Source: Candidatus Bipolaricaulota bacterium (GTDB lineage Bacteria > Bipolaricaulota > Bipolaricaulia > RBG-16-55-9). From it: 7,718 bases of DNA. Under the pieces are notes generated by a model that was not told the DNA's origin, made no database searches, and saw only the letters and a program-made list of their open reading frames with translations. Of this stretch, positions 1 through 7,309 are shown piece after piece. The stretch spans positions 1-7,718 of the forward strand of contig JAHEOA010000203.1 of NCBI GenBank assembly GCA_018609825.1, read 5' to 3'. A program made the translations under genes and the position numbers. The stretch's first letter is position 1. Each line of letters starts with the position of its first letter.

Positions 1-2
1 AA

Positions 3-110
3 GCTCAGCTCGATCCGGATTCGCACCAATGCGGCGCGGATCAGGCGTTGAAGAACGGGACGAACGCCCTCGTCCGCCAGGCGCTGACGGACCTGCCAAA
101 GCTGCTGTAG
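3..110 (+). CDS. C-terminal end of an unidentified protein (5' end outside window)
   Basis: An open frame enters from the left edge and stops at a TAG at 108-110, giving the last 35 residues of a protein that ends ...LTDLPKLL. Most codons end in G or C, as in the clearly real genes of the window. The other two forward frames either stop at 49-51 or have poorer third positions. The tail is hydrophilic with no membrane segment and no motif I recognise. It converges on the membrane-protein gene at 151-624, with 40 bases between the two stops and no clear hairpin terminator there. The product cannot be named from this fragment, and a chance open frame is not excluded. Confidence 0.45.
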   Translation, partial: AQLDPDSHQCGADQALKNGTNALVRQALTDLPKLL

Positions 111-150
111 GTCGTGCTGTATGGGATTCACCGTTGATCACCTCTCCGCT

Positions 151-624
151 TTAGAACAGCCGATGGATCAGCACGCCCGCCCCGATCAAGAACGCCGCCA
201 TCATCAACGCTTGCCAAGCGAATCGACGATGCCGAGACGGAGACGATTCGGCTTGTTGCGCGTGCCGCAATACCGCGTCGTCTGCTCGTTGCCCTCCCGG
301 GCTTCGAAAGTGGCCTGTGGACCCGGCCGTTTGTCGACCGATGATAAGCGTGAGCACCCCATATCCGAGAGGCAATACGCCAATCCGAATAAGCGCGACG
401 CCGTACGGGTAGTCGACGAGGGCGGCGATGATCCCGACGACGGCGGCCGTCGCCAGCGCGTACAGCGCGGCGGACTTGGCGGTCTGAAGCCCCGAGCCGA
501 CCAGCCGGCGCGTGGCCGCCGTGACGCTGCGCAAAGCGTCTCCCAGGACCGTCCCGAGGCCTTGGGTCCGAAGCCGATCTCGAACGTCCAGGAGGCGATC
601 AAGGCCATCCGATTTTCGGTTCAT
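151..624 (-). CDS. Small membrane protein with three probable transmembrane segments, function unknown
   Basis: Encodes 157 residues. I chose the ATG at 622-624 (protein MNRKSDGLDR...) because GAAGGGGG lies 10 bases upstream at 635-642. The ATG ten codons further out would overlap that site. Residues 1-50 are a charged, probably cytoplasmic amphipathic region. Hydrophobic segments lie at about 51-71, 76-96 and 136-156, the last almost at the C terminus. A hydrophilic arginine- and serine-rich loop (about 97-135) separates the second and third. No catalytic motif or named family is recognised. The gene starts 40 bases after the stop of the secreted beta-helix gene on the same strand, so the two are probably cotranscribed. 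A role in handling or anchoring that protein is possible but is inference only. Confidence 0.75.
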   Translation of the reverse strand: MNRKSDGLDRLLDVRDRLRTQGLGTVLGDALRSVTAATRRLVGSGLQTAKSAALYALATAAVVGIIAALVDYPYGVALIRIGVLPLGYGVLTLIIGRQTAGSTGHFRSPGGQRADDAVLRHAQQAESSPSRHRRFAWQALMMAAFLIGAGVLIHRLF

Positions 625-664
625 GTGGTGCGATCCCCCTTCACTCACAGGCATTGATCAACCG

Positions 665-2944
665 TCAGGGCAGGCAGACCTGACCGTCGGGCCGATCCGC
701 GAACGGATGGTCCCCCGGGTTGCCCTTTTCGTCGTGCTCACCGGACGTGTTGTTCCCCTCGATCGTGTTGGTCCCGCCAAATTCCGTGCTGCCGTTGAAC
801 GATGCTTGCTCGCTGATCGGTCGCTCCACACAGGGAGTCAGGGGGGTTGCAATCCCCCATCCGACGTTCCCGGTCACTTGACTGTCTTGGAGACCCAGCT
901 CGGCCGTCGGCCCCAGCATGAGGCCGCGGCGGTTGCCCGCGATCTCGCTGTGCACGATCTCGGCCGAGGCGGGCGATGGGGCGATGGTGACAGCGCGCAA
1001 GCCGATGACGCCGACGTTGACTCCAGCATTCTGAATCATGGCATCACTGGTCCCCGACGAGGTGCTTCCGTTGTCGCGCACGACCGAGTTGACCAGGCGC
1101 AAGTGGCCCTCGGAGACGTTGATGCCGATGCCTTGTGTTCGATCTCCTTCTTCACCCACGAGTGCCGTCCCTCGAACGGTCGTTTCGCGGACCTCGGCCG
1201 TGGCCCCGCCGGCCACGTTTAGGCCGGCTGCGACCTGATTGTTGACGATGCGCGTGTTGGCGACGGTCAGTTCGACGTCCCCTTGCGCTGCGATGCCGCG
1301 ACCGAATTGGCCGCCTCGAAGGTTCTCAATCACCGAATTGCGAATCTGGACCGGCACGTCTTGCCCGCCGACGCCGATGCCGACCCCGGCCTCGGCAACC
1401 CGCACGTCCTCGACCGTCAGCGATGACGATCGAGTCAGTGAACTGCTGGGCATGAAAATGCCGGCACCTGATCGGACGAGCTCAAGGTTCTGCAACGTCA
1501 CATCGAGGTTTTCGCCTCGCATGAAGACCACCGCCTCAACCCCCTCCGTGGCGCTTTGCTCGGCTCCTTCGATCGTGACCCGCTCTTCGCCGAGTCCGCG
1601 CAGCGTCAAGGGCTTCTGGATCTCTACGCTCTCCGTCCACGATCCGGGCTCCAGGCAGATCGTGGCGCCATGGTCGGCATCGTCGATGGCCGCCTGGATC
1701 GATTCATCCGACGTAAGGGCCACCGAGCACTCGCTCGGCACGGCTTGAGCGGAGTCCTTGCCCTCATCCGAGCGATCCGACTCGCCCCTCGGCAGACAGA
1801 CCTGCCCATCGGGCAAGTCCGTGAACGGATGGTTGCCCGGGTTGCCCTTGCCATCATGGCGGCCCGACGTGTTGTTGCCCTCGATCGTGGTGTCACCGGC
1901 GAACTCGATCTCGCCGTTGGCGGCCTCAAACACGAACTGATCGGCTGGCGGTTCGACACAGGCCGCTGCGGGGGCCGCCACGCCCCAACTGCGACTCTCT
2001 CGAACCTCGGTGCCCGCCATTTGTACGTCGGATTCCTGACCTACGACGACACCCGAGTGGTTGCCAACAACTCTGGTGTCGACGATCTCCGCGGATGCCG
2101 CAGCCGGAGACGATGGTCCACTTGAGAATGCTCCCACGTTGACGCCAGCATGGTTGAACCAGAGTTCCTCCGTTTCCGGTGCCCCATTGCCTTGCACGAC
2201 GGAGTTCACCAATTCGAGCTGGCTGTCTGTGCCGACGTTGACGCCGATGCTTAACGAAAGGCTCATCTGGCCAGATGACGTCGTGAGCGGTTCCGTATTG
2301 CGAATCGTTGAGCCCCGAACCGTGGCTTGCACACCCCTTTGCAGCTGGATCCCCCATCCAACGTTGTTTTGAACAACACTGTCGATGATGGTGATCTGCT
2401 CAGCTCGGTCGGCGACGACGCCAGGATTGCGGTTGTTTTCAATGACCGTGTCTTGCAGGGTGGCGGAGACGTCCGGACCGTTGATGACGACCCCCCGACT
2501 CATGTCGGCAATCCGCACGTTCCGAACCGTCACATCCGCCGATTGCGTGAACGTGCTTCCCAGCACGTGGATGCCGTTTGTGCTTCCCGGCTCTGCGCCA
2601 CGGAGCTCGAGGTTCTCGAGCGTGATGGCGAGGTCCTCGCCTTGAATGATAACGGTGGCCGAGATGTCCCGTGCGACCACCTCATCCGTTCCGACGATCG
2701 CGACGCGTTCGTCGCCAAGGCCGCGCAGCGTCAGCGATTTGTCGATGACTATGCTCTCCTGCCACTCGCCCGACTCCAGGCAGATCGTGGCGCCGCTGTT
2801 CGCGTCATCGATGGCTGTCTGGATTGATTCATCCGGCGCCAGTTCGCTCGCGCAGGAGTTCGGCTCGGCTTGGCCGCTCGGCCCGATCGCTCCCACGAGG
2901 AGCGCCATCGCCCCCAAAGCGAGAACCACGGCAAAATAGCGCAT
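665..2944 (-). CDS. Secreted right-handed beta-helix protein made of two tandem copies of one domain
   Basis: Encodes 759 residues. The start is the ATG at 2942-2944, six bases after AAGGAGGGA; an in-frame ATG at 3082 lacks such a site and would bury the signal peptide. Residues 1-26 are a signal peptide (MRYF, hydrophobic core, Ala-rich end) with probable cleavage after SGQA. The mature protein is two copies of one domain, residues 31-385 and 406-759, joined by a charged linker (386-405). Each copy begins with a DESIQ-AIDDA-GATICLE segment and LTLRGLG. Many short rungs with Asn turns follow (VIENN, VVQNN, NAGVNVG), and each copy closes with TIEGNNTSG and DGQVCLP. This is the PbH1/NosD-like parallel beta-helix pattern, a fold found in polysaccharide lyases, surface binding proteins and copper-site NosD. 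I see no convincing lyase active site. Cysteines occur only at 31, 55, 329, 383 and 406, 430, 705, 757, four per copy. There is no C-terminal anchor, so it is probably periplasmic or released. Confidence 0.9.
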   Translation of the reverse strand: MRYFAVVLALGAMALLVGAIGPSGQAEPNSCASELAPDESIQTAIDDANSGATICLESGEWQESIVIDKSLTLRGLGDERVAIVGTDEVVARDISATVIIQGEDLAITLENLELRGAEPGSTNGIHVLGSTFTQSADVTVRNVRIADMSRGVVINGPDVSATLQDTVIENNRNPGVVADRAEQITIIDSVVQNNVGWGIQLQRGVQATVRGSTIRNTEPLTTSSGQMSLSLSIGVNVGTDSQLELVNSVVQGNGAPETEELWFNHAGVNVGAFSSGPSSPAAASAEIVDTRVVGNHSGVVVGQESDVQMAGTEVRESRSWGVAAPAAACVEPPADQFVFEAANGEIEFAGDTTIEGNNTSGRHDGKGNPGNHPFTDLPDGQVCLPRGESDRSDEGKDSAQAVPSECSVALTSDESIQAAIDDADHGATICLEPGSWTESVEIQKPLTLRGLGEERVTIEGAEQSATEGVEAVVFMRGENLDVTLQNLELVRSGAGIFMPSSSLTRSSSLTVEDVRVAEAGVGIGVGGQDVPVQIRNSVIENLRGGQFGRGIAAQGDVELTVANTRIVNNQVAAGLNVAGGATAEVRETTVRGTALVGEEGDRTQGIGINVSEGHLRLVNSVVRDNGSTSSGTSDAMIQNAGVNVGVIGLRAVTIAPSPASAEIVHSEIAGNRRGLMLGPTAELGLQDSQVTGNVGWGIATPLTPCVERPISEQASFNGSTEFGGTNTIEGNNTSGEHDEKGNPGDHPFADRPDGQVCLP
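668..1729 (-). repeat. Second (C-terminal) copy of the tandem beta-helix domain
   Basis: This stretch encodes residues 406-759 of the beta-helix protein. It aligns end to end with residues 31-385, offset by 374-375 residues. Its first 55 residues match the first copy at 37 positions, and its last 34 residues match at 28, both counted by hand. Similarity is also visible in the DNA, for example near 1656-1710 against 2779-2833. The central rungs are much more divergent. Confidence 0.88.
1790..2854 (-). repeat. First (N-terminal) copy of the tandem beta-helix domain
   Basis: This stretch encodes residues 31-385, just after the signal peptide. It carries cysteines at 31, 55, 329 and 383, spaced like those of the second copy. 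It has an extra Asn-rich rung series (VIENNRN, VVQNNVGWG) compared with the more glycine-rich middle of the second copy. The linker to the second copy is rich in Ser, Asp, Glu and Lys. Confidence 0.88.
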
Positions 2945-2950
2945 CCTGCA

Positions 2951-2959
2951 TCCCTCCTT
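2951..2959 (-). promoter_or_regulatory. Ribosome binding site that fixes the start of the beta-helix gene
   Basis: On the minus strand this reads AAGGAGGGA, a near-perfect Shine-Dalgarno sequence six bases before the ATG at 2942-2944. It supports a start at the signal peptide (MRYF) rather than at the upstream in-frame ATG at 3082. Confidence 0.85.
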
Positions 2960-2971
2960 AAGCGGCATGGT

Positions 2972-3000
2972 AACATACACACGAGGATCCACGATTCCGA
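2972..3000 (-). promoter_or_regulatory. Weak promoter candidate for the beta-helix operon
   Basis: A minus-strand TATGTT at 2972-2977, preceded by TGTG, could be a -10 element. It would start transcription about 20 bases before the start codon. The hexamer 17 bases upstream is TCGGAA, only a 3-of-6 match to a -35 box. No better promoter is visible between the two divergent genes, so this is tentative. Confidence 0.25.
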
Positions 3001-3046
3001 CATCAGCTCCAAGGTTTAAGGACTCTCCTCCTGAGCCAACGAGGAC

Positions 3047-3067
3047 GGCCCTGGATCTCCAAGGGCC
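3047..3067. other. Inverted repeat in the divergent intergenic region
   Basis: GGCCCT at 3047-3052 pairs with AGGGCC at 3062-3067. Two further G-C pairs are possible inside (with one bulged A), leaving a four-base loop. It lies between the divergent beta-helix and glycerate kinase genes, upstream of both. It could be an operator or an RNA hairpin. No run of T follows on either strand, which argues against a terminator. Confidence 0.35.
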
Positions 3068-3078
3068 GCTTCTGTACG

Positions 3079-3093
3079 ACACGTTGCACGTGT
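3079..3093. promoter_or_regulatory. Short palindrome upstream of glycerate kinase, possible operator
   Basis: ACACG and CGTGT form a perfect 5-base inverted repeat around the spacer TTGCA. The centre lies about 39 bases before the glycerate kinase start, where a repressor or activator site would be expected. A TTGCAC within it resembles a -35 element, but no good -10 follows. A short palindrome of this kind can arise by chance. Confidence 0.25.
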
Positions 3094-3124
3094 GCTAGCC
3101 TCAAGGGAGGCGTGAGCAACCGAT

Positions 3125-4264
3125 ATGCGCATCCTGATCGCGCCGACGTCGTTCAAGGGCAGCCTCTCGCCGAGTGAGGCCGCGCGGGCCATGGTCAACG
3201 GGCTTCAAGCGGGTTTCCCCGGGTGTGCACTGACGCAAGCTCCCCTGGCCGACGGCGGCGAGGGGACGCTCCGATTGTTGCGCACAACGCTGGATGGGCG
3301 GACAAAGCGGGTCCCGGTGGAGGATCCGCTCGGCCGGTCCGTCGAGGCGAGCATTGCCTTGCTGCCGAACGGCGTGGCGTTCGTGGAGATGGCCCAGGCG
3401 GCCGGCCTGACGCTGCTGGACGAAGACGAGCGCGATCCGATGCGCGCCTCCAGCTTCGGCGTCGGCCAGCTGATCAAGGCGGCTCTGGACGAGGGCGCCC
3501 GGGAGATCTGGATCGGCCTCGGCGGCAGCGCCACCGTCGACGGCGGCCTGGGGATGCTGCACGCCCTGGGCGTCCGGCTCCGCGATCCCGACGGACAAGC
3601 TCTTCCGCCCGGCGGTCGGGGGCTCATCGACCTTGCGTCGCTTGACGCGTCCGAATCGGATAGGCGGCTGGCCCATGTGGGCCTCAAGGCGCTCTGTGAC
3701 GTGGAGAGCGTCTTGTTGGGCGCGCAAGGGGCTCAGCTCTACATGCCCCAGAAGGGCGCAACCCAGGAGCAGATCCCTGAACTGATCGATGGATTGGAGC
3801 GCTTCGCCGACCTCGTCGAGCGCGACCGTGAGCGTGACGTCCGCAACGTTCCGGGGGCCGGTGCCGCGGGCGGCTTGGGCGCAGCGCTGGCGTACCTGGG
3901 CGCCGAGCTCGTCAGCGGCAGTCGGTTCGTCATGGACGCGCTGGACGTCGATCGCAAGCTGGCGTCCTGTGATCTGGTCATCACGGGCGAGGGAACGATC
4001 GACGATCAGACGGTGCAGGGCAAGACGATCGGCGCCCTTGCGGACCGATGTCGGTCGTTCGGGCGTCCGCTCGTGGCGCTGTGCGGCAGCCACGCCGGCG
4101 ACCTCACCGACCTCCAAAGCGAAGGGATTGACGCGGTGTTTTCCATCGTCTCGGGTCCGGTCTCACGCGACGCCGCCATGGCCGAGGCGGCCCGCTATCT
4201 GGAGCAGACGGCGCACAGCGTGGGCGTCGTCATGCGCCTCGTTGCCGCGCTTGACGCTCGATGA
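3125..4264 (+). CDS. Glycerate kinase (GarK/GlxK family)
   Basis: Encodes 379 residues, the usual family length. It is a cytoplasmic enzyme that phosphorylates D-glycerate with ATP; characterised bacterial members make 2-phosphoglycerate, which enters lower glycolysis. Family signatures run the whole length: IAPTSFKGSLS (residues 5-15), ADGGEGT (42-48), the glycine-rich GLGGSATVDGG (131-141), CDVESVLLG and PQKGA (191-212), GAGAAGGLG (244-252), and TGEGTIDDQT...GK (287-300). The start gives the typical N terminus of a beta strand followed by SFKG. Its Shine-Dalgarno AAGGGAGG at 3103-3110 is 14 bases from the ATG, longer than ideal, but no alternative in-frame start fits. It is divergent from the beta-helix operon and converges on the tRNA gene. 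No glyoxylate or tartronate genes are visible beside it, so its pathway (serine, glycolate or sugar-acid use) is open. The product position, 2- or 3-phosphate, cannot be read from sequence. Confidence 0.95.
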   Translation: MRILIAPTSFKGSLSPSEAARAMVNGLQAGFPGCALTQAPLADGGEGTLRLLRTTLDGRTKRVPVEDPLGRSVEASIALLPNGVAFVEMAQAAGLTLLDEDERDPMRASSFGVGQLIKAALDEGAREIWIGLGGSATVDGGLGMLHALGVRLRDPDGQALPPGGRGLIDLASLDASESDRRLAHVGLKALCDVESVLLGAQGAQLYMPQKGATQEQIPELIDGLERFADLVERDRERDVRNVPGAGAAGGLGAALAYLGAELVSGSRFVMDALDVDRKLASCDLVITGEGTIDDQTVQGKTIGALADRCRSFGRPLVALCGSHAGDLTDLQSEGIDAVFSIVSGPVSRDAAMAEAARYLEQTAHSVGVVMRLVAALDAR

Positions 4265-4298
4265 TAACGGCGCTCGTTCTCGGCAGGCGAAAGGGAAG

Positions 4299-4327
4299 GC
4301 CCATCGGGTTGGAGTCGGTTGATGGGC
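4299..4327 (-). terminator. Possible terminator after tRNA-Gly
   Basis: GCCCATC (4299-4305) and GATGGGC (4321-4327) are perfect 7-base inverted copies around a 15-base loop. On the minus strand the stem is followed by CTTCCCTTT, a weak pyrimidine and U tract, two bases after the encoded CCA end of the tRNA. On the plus strand no U tract follows, so it would end glycerate kinase messages less well. The long loop makes this uncertain. Confidence 0.4.
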
Positions 4328-4328
4328 G

Positions 4329-4403
4329 TGGAGCGGGCGACGGGATTCGAACCCGCGACCACCAGCTTGGGAAGCTGGGACTCTACCGCTGAGTTACACC
4401 CGC
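4329..4403 (-). tRNA. tRNA-Gly, anticodon CCC, CCA end encoded
   Basis: The minus strand folds into a full cloverleaf. The 7-pair acceptor stem (GCGGGTG with CGCCCGC) has one G-U pair. The D stem is ACTC/GAGT. The anticodon stem CCAGC/GCTGG encloses the loop TTCCCAA, with anticodon CCC at plus-strand 4369-4371. The T arm has TTCGAAT. A T discriminator is followed by CCA in the DNA at 4329-4331. It reads the GGG glycine codon and closely resembles other bacterial tRNA-Gly(CCC) genes. A promoter lies directly upstream, so it is probably its own transcription unit. Confidence 0.97.
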
Positions 4404-4409
4404 AAGCCT

Positions 4410-4445
4410 CGTTGGAATCTTACCACGGGCTCGATCGCTCAGCAA
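4410..4445 (-). promoter_or_regulatory. Probable promoter of tRNA-Gly
   Basis: On the minus strand TTGCTG (4440-4445) and TAAGAT (4417-4422) are separated by exactly 17 bases. Transcription would begin near 4410, seven bases before the mature tRNA 5' end. The matches to the -35 and -10 consensus are 3/6 and 4/6, but spacing and position fit well. The -35 element falls inside the hairpin at 4436-4455. Confidence 0.5.
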
Positions 4446-4455
4446 GGCCTGAGCG
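4436..4455 (-). terminator. GC-rich hairpin just after the DUF151 gene, possible terminator
   Basis: CGCTCAG and CTGAGCG form a perfect 7-pair stem with a 6-base loop, beginning 15 bases past the DUF151 stop codon. No U tract follows on the minus strand, so it would be a weak or non-canonical terminator, or an mRNA 3'-end stabiliser. Its left arm overlaps the likely -35 of the tRNA promoter. Confidence 0.4.
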
Positions 4456-4470
4456 CGCGGTCGGCCGCGT

Positions 4471-4971
4471 TCACTGGATGAAGCGCTTGAAGTCCGAGAG
4501 GTTCATCTCGCGCTCGACGAAGTCCTTGAAGCGCTCGCGCGTCTCCTCGTCCTCCTCGTCGGCCACTTCGTCCATCTCGATCGCCGAGGCGTCAAAGACG
4601 TCGTCGGAGATGTAGATCGGGCTCTGGGTGCGCAGCGCCAGGGCGATGGAGTCCGACGGCCGGGCGTCGATCTCGTGGACGTCGCCGTAATGATCGCGGA
4701 GGAAAATCGTGGCGTAGTACGTGGAGTCCTCGATGTTGTCGATGACGACCATGTCCATGTCGCCGCCGAGGTTGTCGATCACCATCTGGAGGAGATCGTG
4801 CGTCAGCGGTCGAGGGAACTCGCGCTCCTGCAGCACCATGGCGATGGCGGTCGCCTCCGGGCTGCCGATCCAGACCGGGACGACTTTCTCGCTCTCCTCG
4901 TCCCGGAGCAGGATGACGGGGGTGTTCTGGTAGGGGTCGACGAGCAGGGCCTTGACCTCGACTTCGCGCAT
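4471..4971 (-). CDS. DUF151 / bifunctional nuclease-family protein
   Basis: Encodes 166 residues. I chose the ATG at 4969-4971 (MREVEVKALL), eight bases after GAGGAGGT; the longer frame, to 5043, would run through the promoter. The single domain is DUF151 (BFN-like): VPVWIGSPEATAIAMVLQ at 31-48, RPLTHDLL at 54-61, and IDARPSDSIALALR at 101-114. The last 35 residues (131-166) are acidic then mixed-charge and probably helical; the UVR motif that some members carry at the end is absent. The plant founder of the family was reported to have DNase and RNase activity, and bacterial members are conserved but poorly understood, so nuclease function here is only family inference. It is a soluble cytoplasmic protein by composition. 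It has its own strong promoter and is divergent from glmS. Confidence 0.93.
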   Translation of the reverse strand: MREVEVKALLVDPYQNTPVILLRDEESEKVVPVWIGSPEATAIAMVLQEREFPRPLTHDLLQMVIDNLGGDMDMVVIDNIEDSTYYATIFLRDHYGDVHEIDARPSDSIALALRTQSPIYISDDVFDASAIEMDEVADEEDEETRERFKDFVEREMNLSDFKRFIQ

Positions 4972-4978
4972 CGACAAG

Positions 4979-4986
4979 ACCTCCTC
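4979..4986 (-). promoter_or_regulatory. Ribosome binding site that fixes the start of the DUF151 gene
   Basis: The minus strand reads GAGGAGGT eight bases before the ATG at 4969-4971. It places the start 24 codons inside the longest open frame, in agreement with the usual N terminus of the family. Confidence 0.85.
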
Positions 4987-5018
4987 TCTGGACTCGGGCC
5001 GCGCGGCAAGCCCGAAAT

Positions 5019-5054
5019 CGCGACCATTATAGCAGCGCCCCATAGGCTTGACAA
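5019..5054 (-). promoter_or_regulatory. Near-consensus housekeeping promoter of the DUF151 gene
   Basis: On the minus strand TTGTCA (5049-5054, 5 of 6 matches) and a perfect TATAAT (5026-5031) are separated by 17 bases. Transcription would start near 5019, leaving a leader of about 48 bases. This is the best promoter in the window and suggests steady, strong transcription. Confidence 0.8.
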
Positions 5055-5059
5055 AAGCC
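5045..5059. promoter_or_regulatory. Palindrome over the -35 of the DUF151 promoter, possible operator
   Basis: GGCTT and AAGCC form an inverted repeat around GACAA, centred on the -35 element. A protein bound here would block that promoter. The five-base arms are short and partly dictated by the promoter hexamer, so chance is quite possible. Confidence 0.3.
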
Positions 5060-5083
5060 GATCCGCCTGGTGCGCGCCGGACG

Positions 5084-5113
5084 TTGTGGGGTCGCGGTGG
5101 CGTCCCCTATACT
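5084..5113 (+). promoter_or_regulatory. Probable promoter of glmS
   Basis: TTGTGG (5084-5089, 3 of 6) and TATACT (5108-5113, 5 of 6) are separated by 18 bases. Transcription would begin near 5120, giving a leader of only about 18 bases before the GTG start. That leaves no room for a glmS ribozyme or other leader element. Confidence 0.55.
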
Positions 5114-5122
5114 CGCGGGGTC

Positions 5123-5130
5123 GGGAGGGG
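5123..5130 (+). promoter_or_regulatory. Ribosome binding site that fixes the GTG start of glmS
   Basis: GGGAGGGG lies seven bases before the GTG at 5138-5140. With the next codon TGC it yields the MCGI start essential for GlmS. The in-frame ATG at 5048 would overlie the promoter elements. Confidence 0.85.
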
Positions 5131-5137
5131 ATACGCT

Positions 5138-6970
<1,833 letters not shown>

Positions 6971-6987
6971 CCTGACGGACAGCGTTG

Positions 6988-7002
6988 ACGGGGCTGGCCC
7001 GT
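6988..7002 (+). other. Small hairpin between glmS and the next gene
   Basis: ACGGG (6988-6992) and CCCGT (6998-7002) can pair around a 5-base loop, 17 bases past the glmS stop. No T run follows, so it is not a convincing terminator. With only 85 bases between the genes, readthrough from glmS into the small membrane-protein gene is likely. Confidence 0.3.
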
Positions 7003-7055
7003 TGACCGACGGGCGCTGCGGAACTCGGGGAGACCTGACCGGAGGAGGAATCGGC

Positions 7056-7250
7056 ATGGATGACGCGCGCAAGCTTGGCGTTGTGCTCGTACTGATCGGC
7101 ATCGGCGTCGGGATCGTGGGACAGATTCTGAACGCCGACGCGCACATGACGGCCCAGACGATCATCAGCTGGGTCATCACGGGGGTCGGCGGCATCGTCG
7201 CGGTCTCGGGCGGCTGGATGCTGTCGCAGAGCGAGTCGGAACCGGGCTGA
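7056..7250 (+). CDS. Small two-transmembrane-segment protein, function unknown
   Basis: Encodes 64 residues. The ATG at 7056 is seven bases after GGAGGAGG (7041-7048); the longer open frame reaching back into glmS has no such signal. The sequence begins MDDARKLG and has hydrophobic stretches at about 8-25 (VVLVLIGIGVGIVGQIL) and 35-56 (TIISWVITGVGGIVAV...), joined by a short loop with NADAHMTAQ. It ends in an acidic, serine-rich tail. Both segments are rich in glycine and small residues, which suits tight helix packing. No family is recognised. It lies 85 bases after glmS on the same strand and could be cotranscribed with it. The strong ribosome site and third-position GC bias argue that it is real. 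Confidence 0.75.
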   Translation: MDDARKLGVVLVLIGIGVGIVGQILNADAHMTAQTIISWVITGVGGIVAVSGGWMLSQSESEPG

Positions 7251-7309
7251 TTGGACCGACGACGGCCGATCGTCCACGTCTCGGCCGCGGTCATGGCGGA
7301 TCGAGCCGC

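Noticed and set aside
121..657. Plus-strand open frame of 178 codons over the small membrane-protein gene
   Set aside because: It is in register with the minus-strand gene, which has a ribosome site and coherent hydrophobic segments. The plus-strand product is Arg/Pro-rich with no features.
512..2827. Several plus-strand open frames (512-1222, 1556-2125, 2327-2827) opposite the beta-helix gene
   Set aside because: All are in codon register with the real minus-strand gene and encode low-quality Arg/Asp-rich protein. They reflect stop-codon avoidance, not genes.
2945..3082. Upstream start at 3082 for the beta-helix gene
   Set aside because: It would place 46 residues before a perfect signal peptide and lacks a ribosome site. 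The ATG at 2942-2944 has AAGGAGGGA at ideal distance.
3101..4117. Minus-strand open frame of 338 codons opposite glycerate kinase
   Set aside because: It is the same in-register mirror effect over a clearly real gene, with no recognisable domain.
4319..4615. Plus-strand open frame of 98 codons starting MMGVERATGFEPAT
   Set aside because: It is the antisense of the tRNA-Gly gene followed by the antisense of the DUF151 end. The ATGFEPAT string is the well-known artefact of translating the reverse of a tRNA T arm.
4972..5137. glmS ribozyme in the glmS leader
   Set aside because: The likely glmS transcript start is only about 18 bases before the GTG, and the divergent region is filled by two promoters. 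No ribozyme-like core is visible.
7251..7309. GACGA/TCGTC hairpin (7258-7274) as a terminator of the glmS unit
   Set aside because: The stem is only five pairs around a 7-base loop and no T run follows. Such stems are expected by chance in GC-rich sequence.
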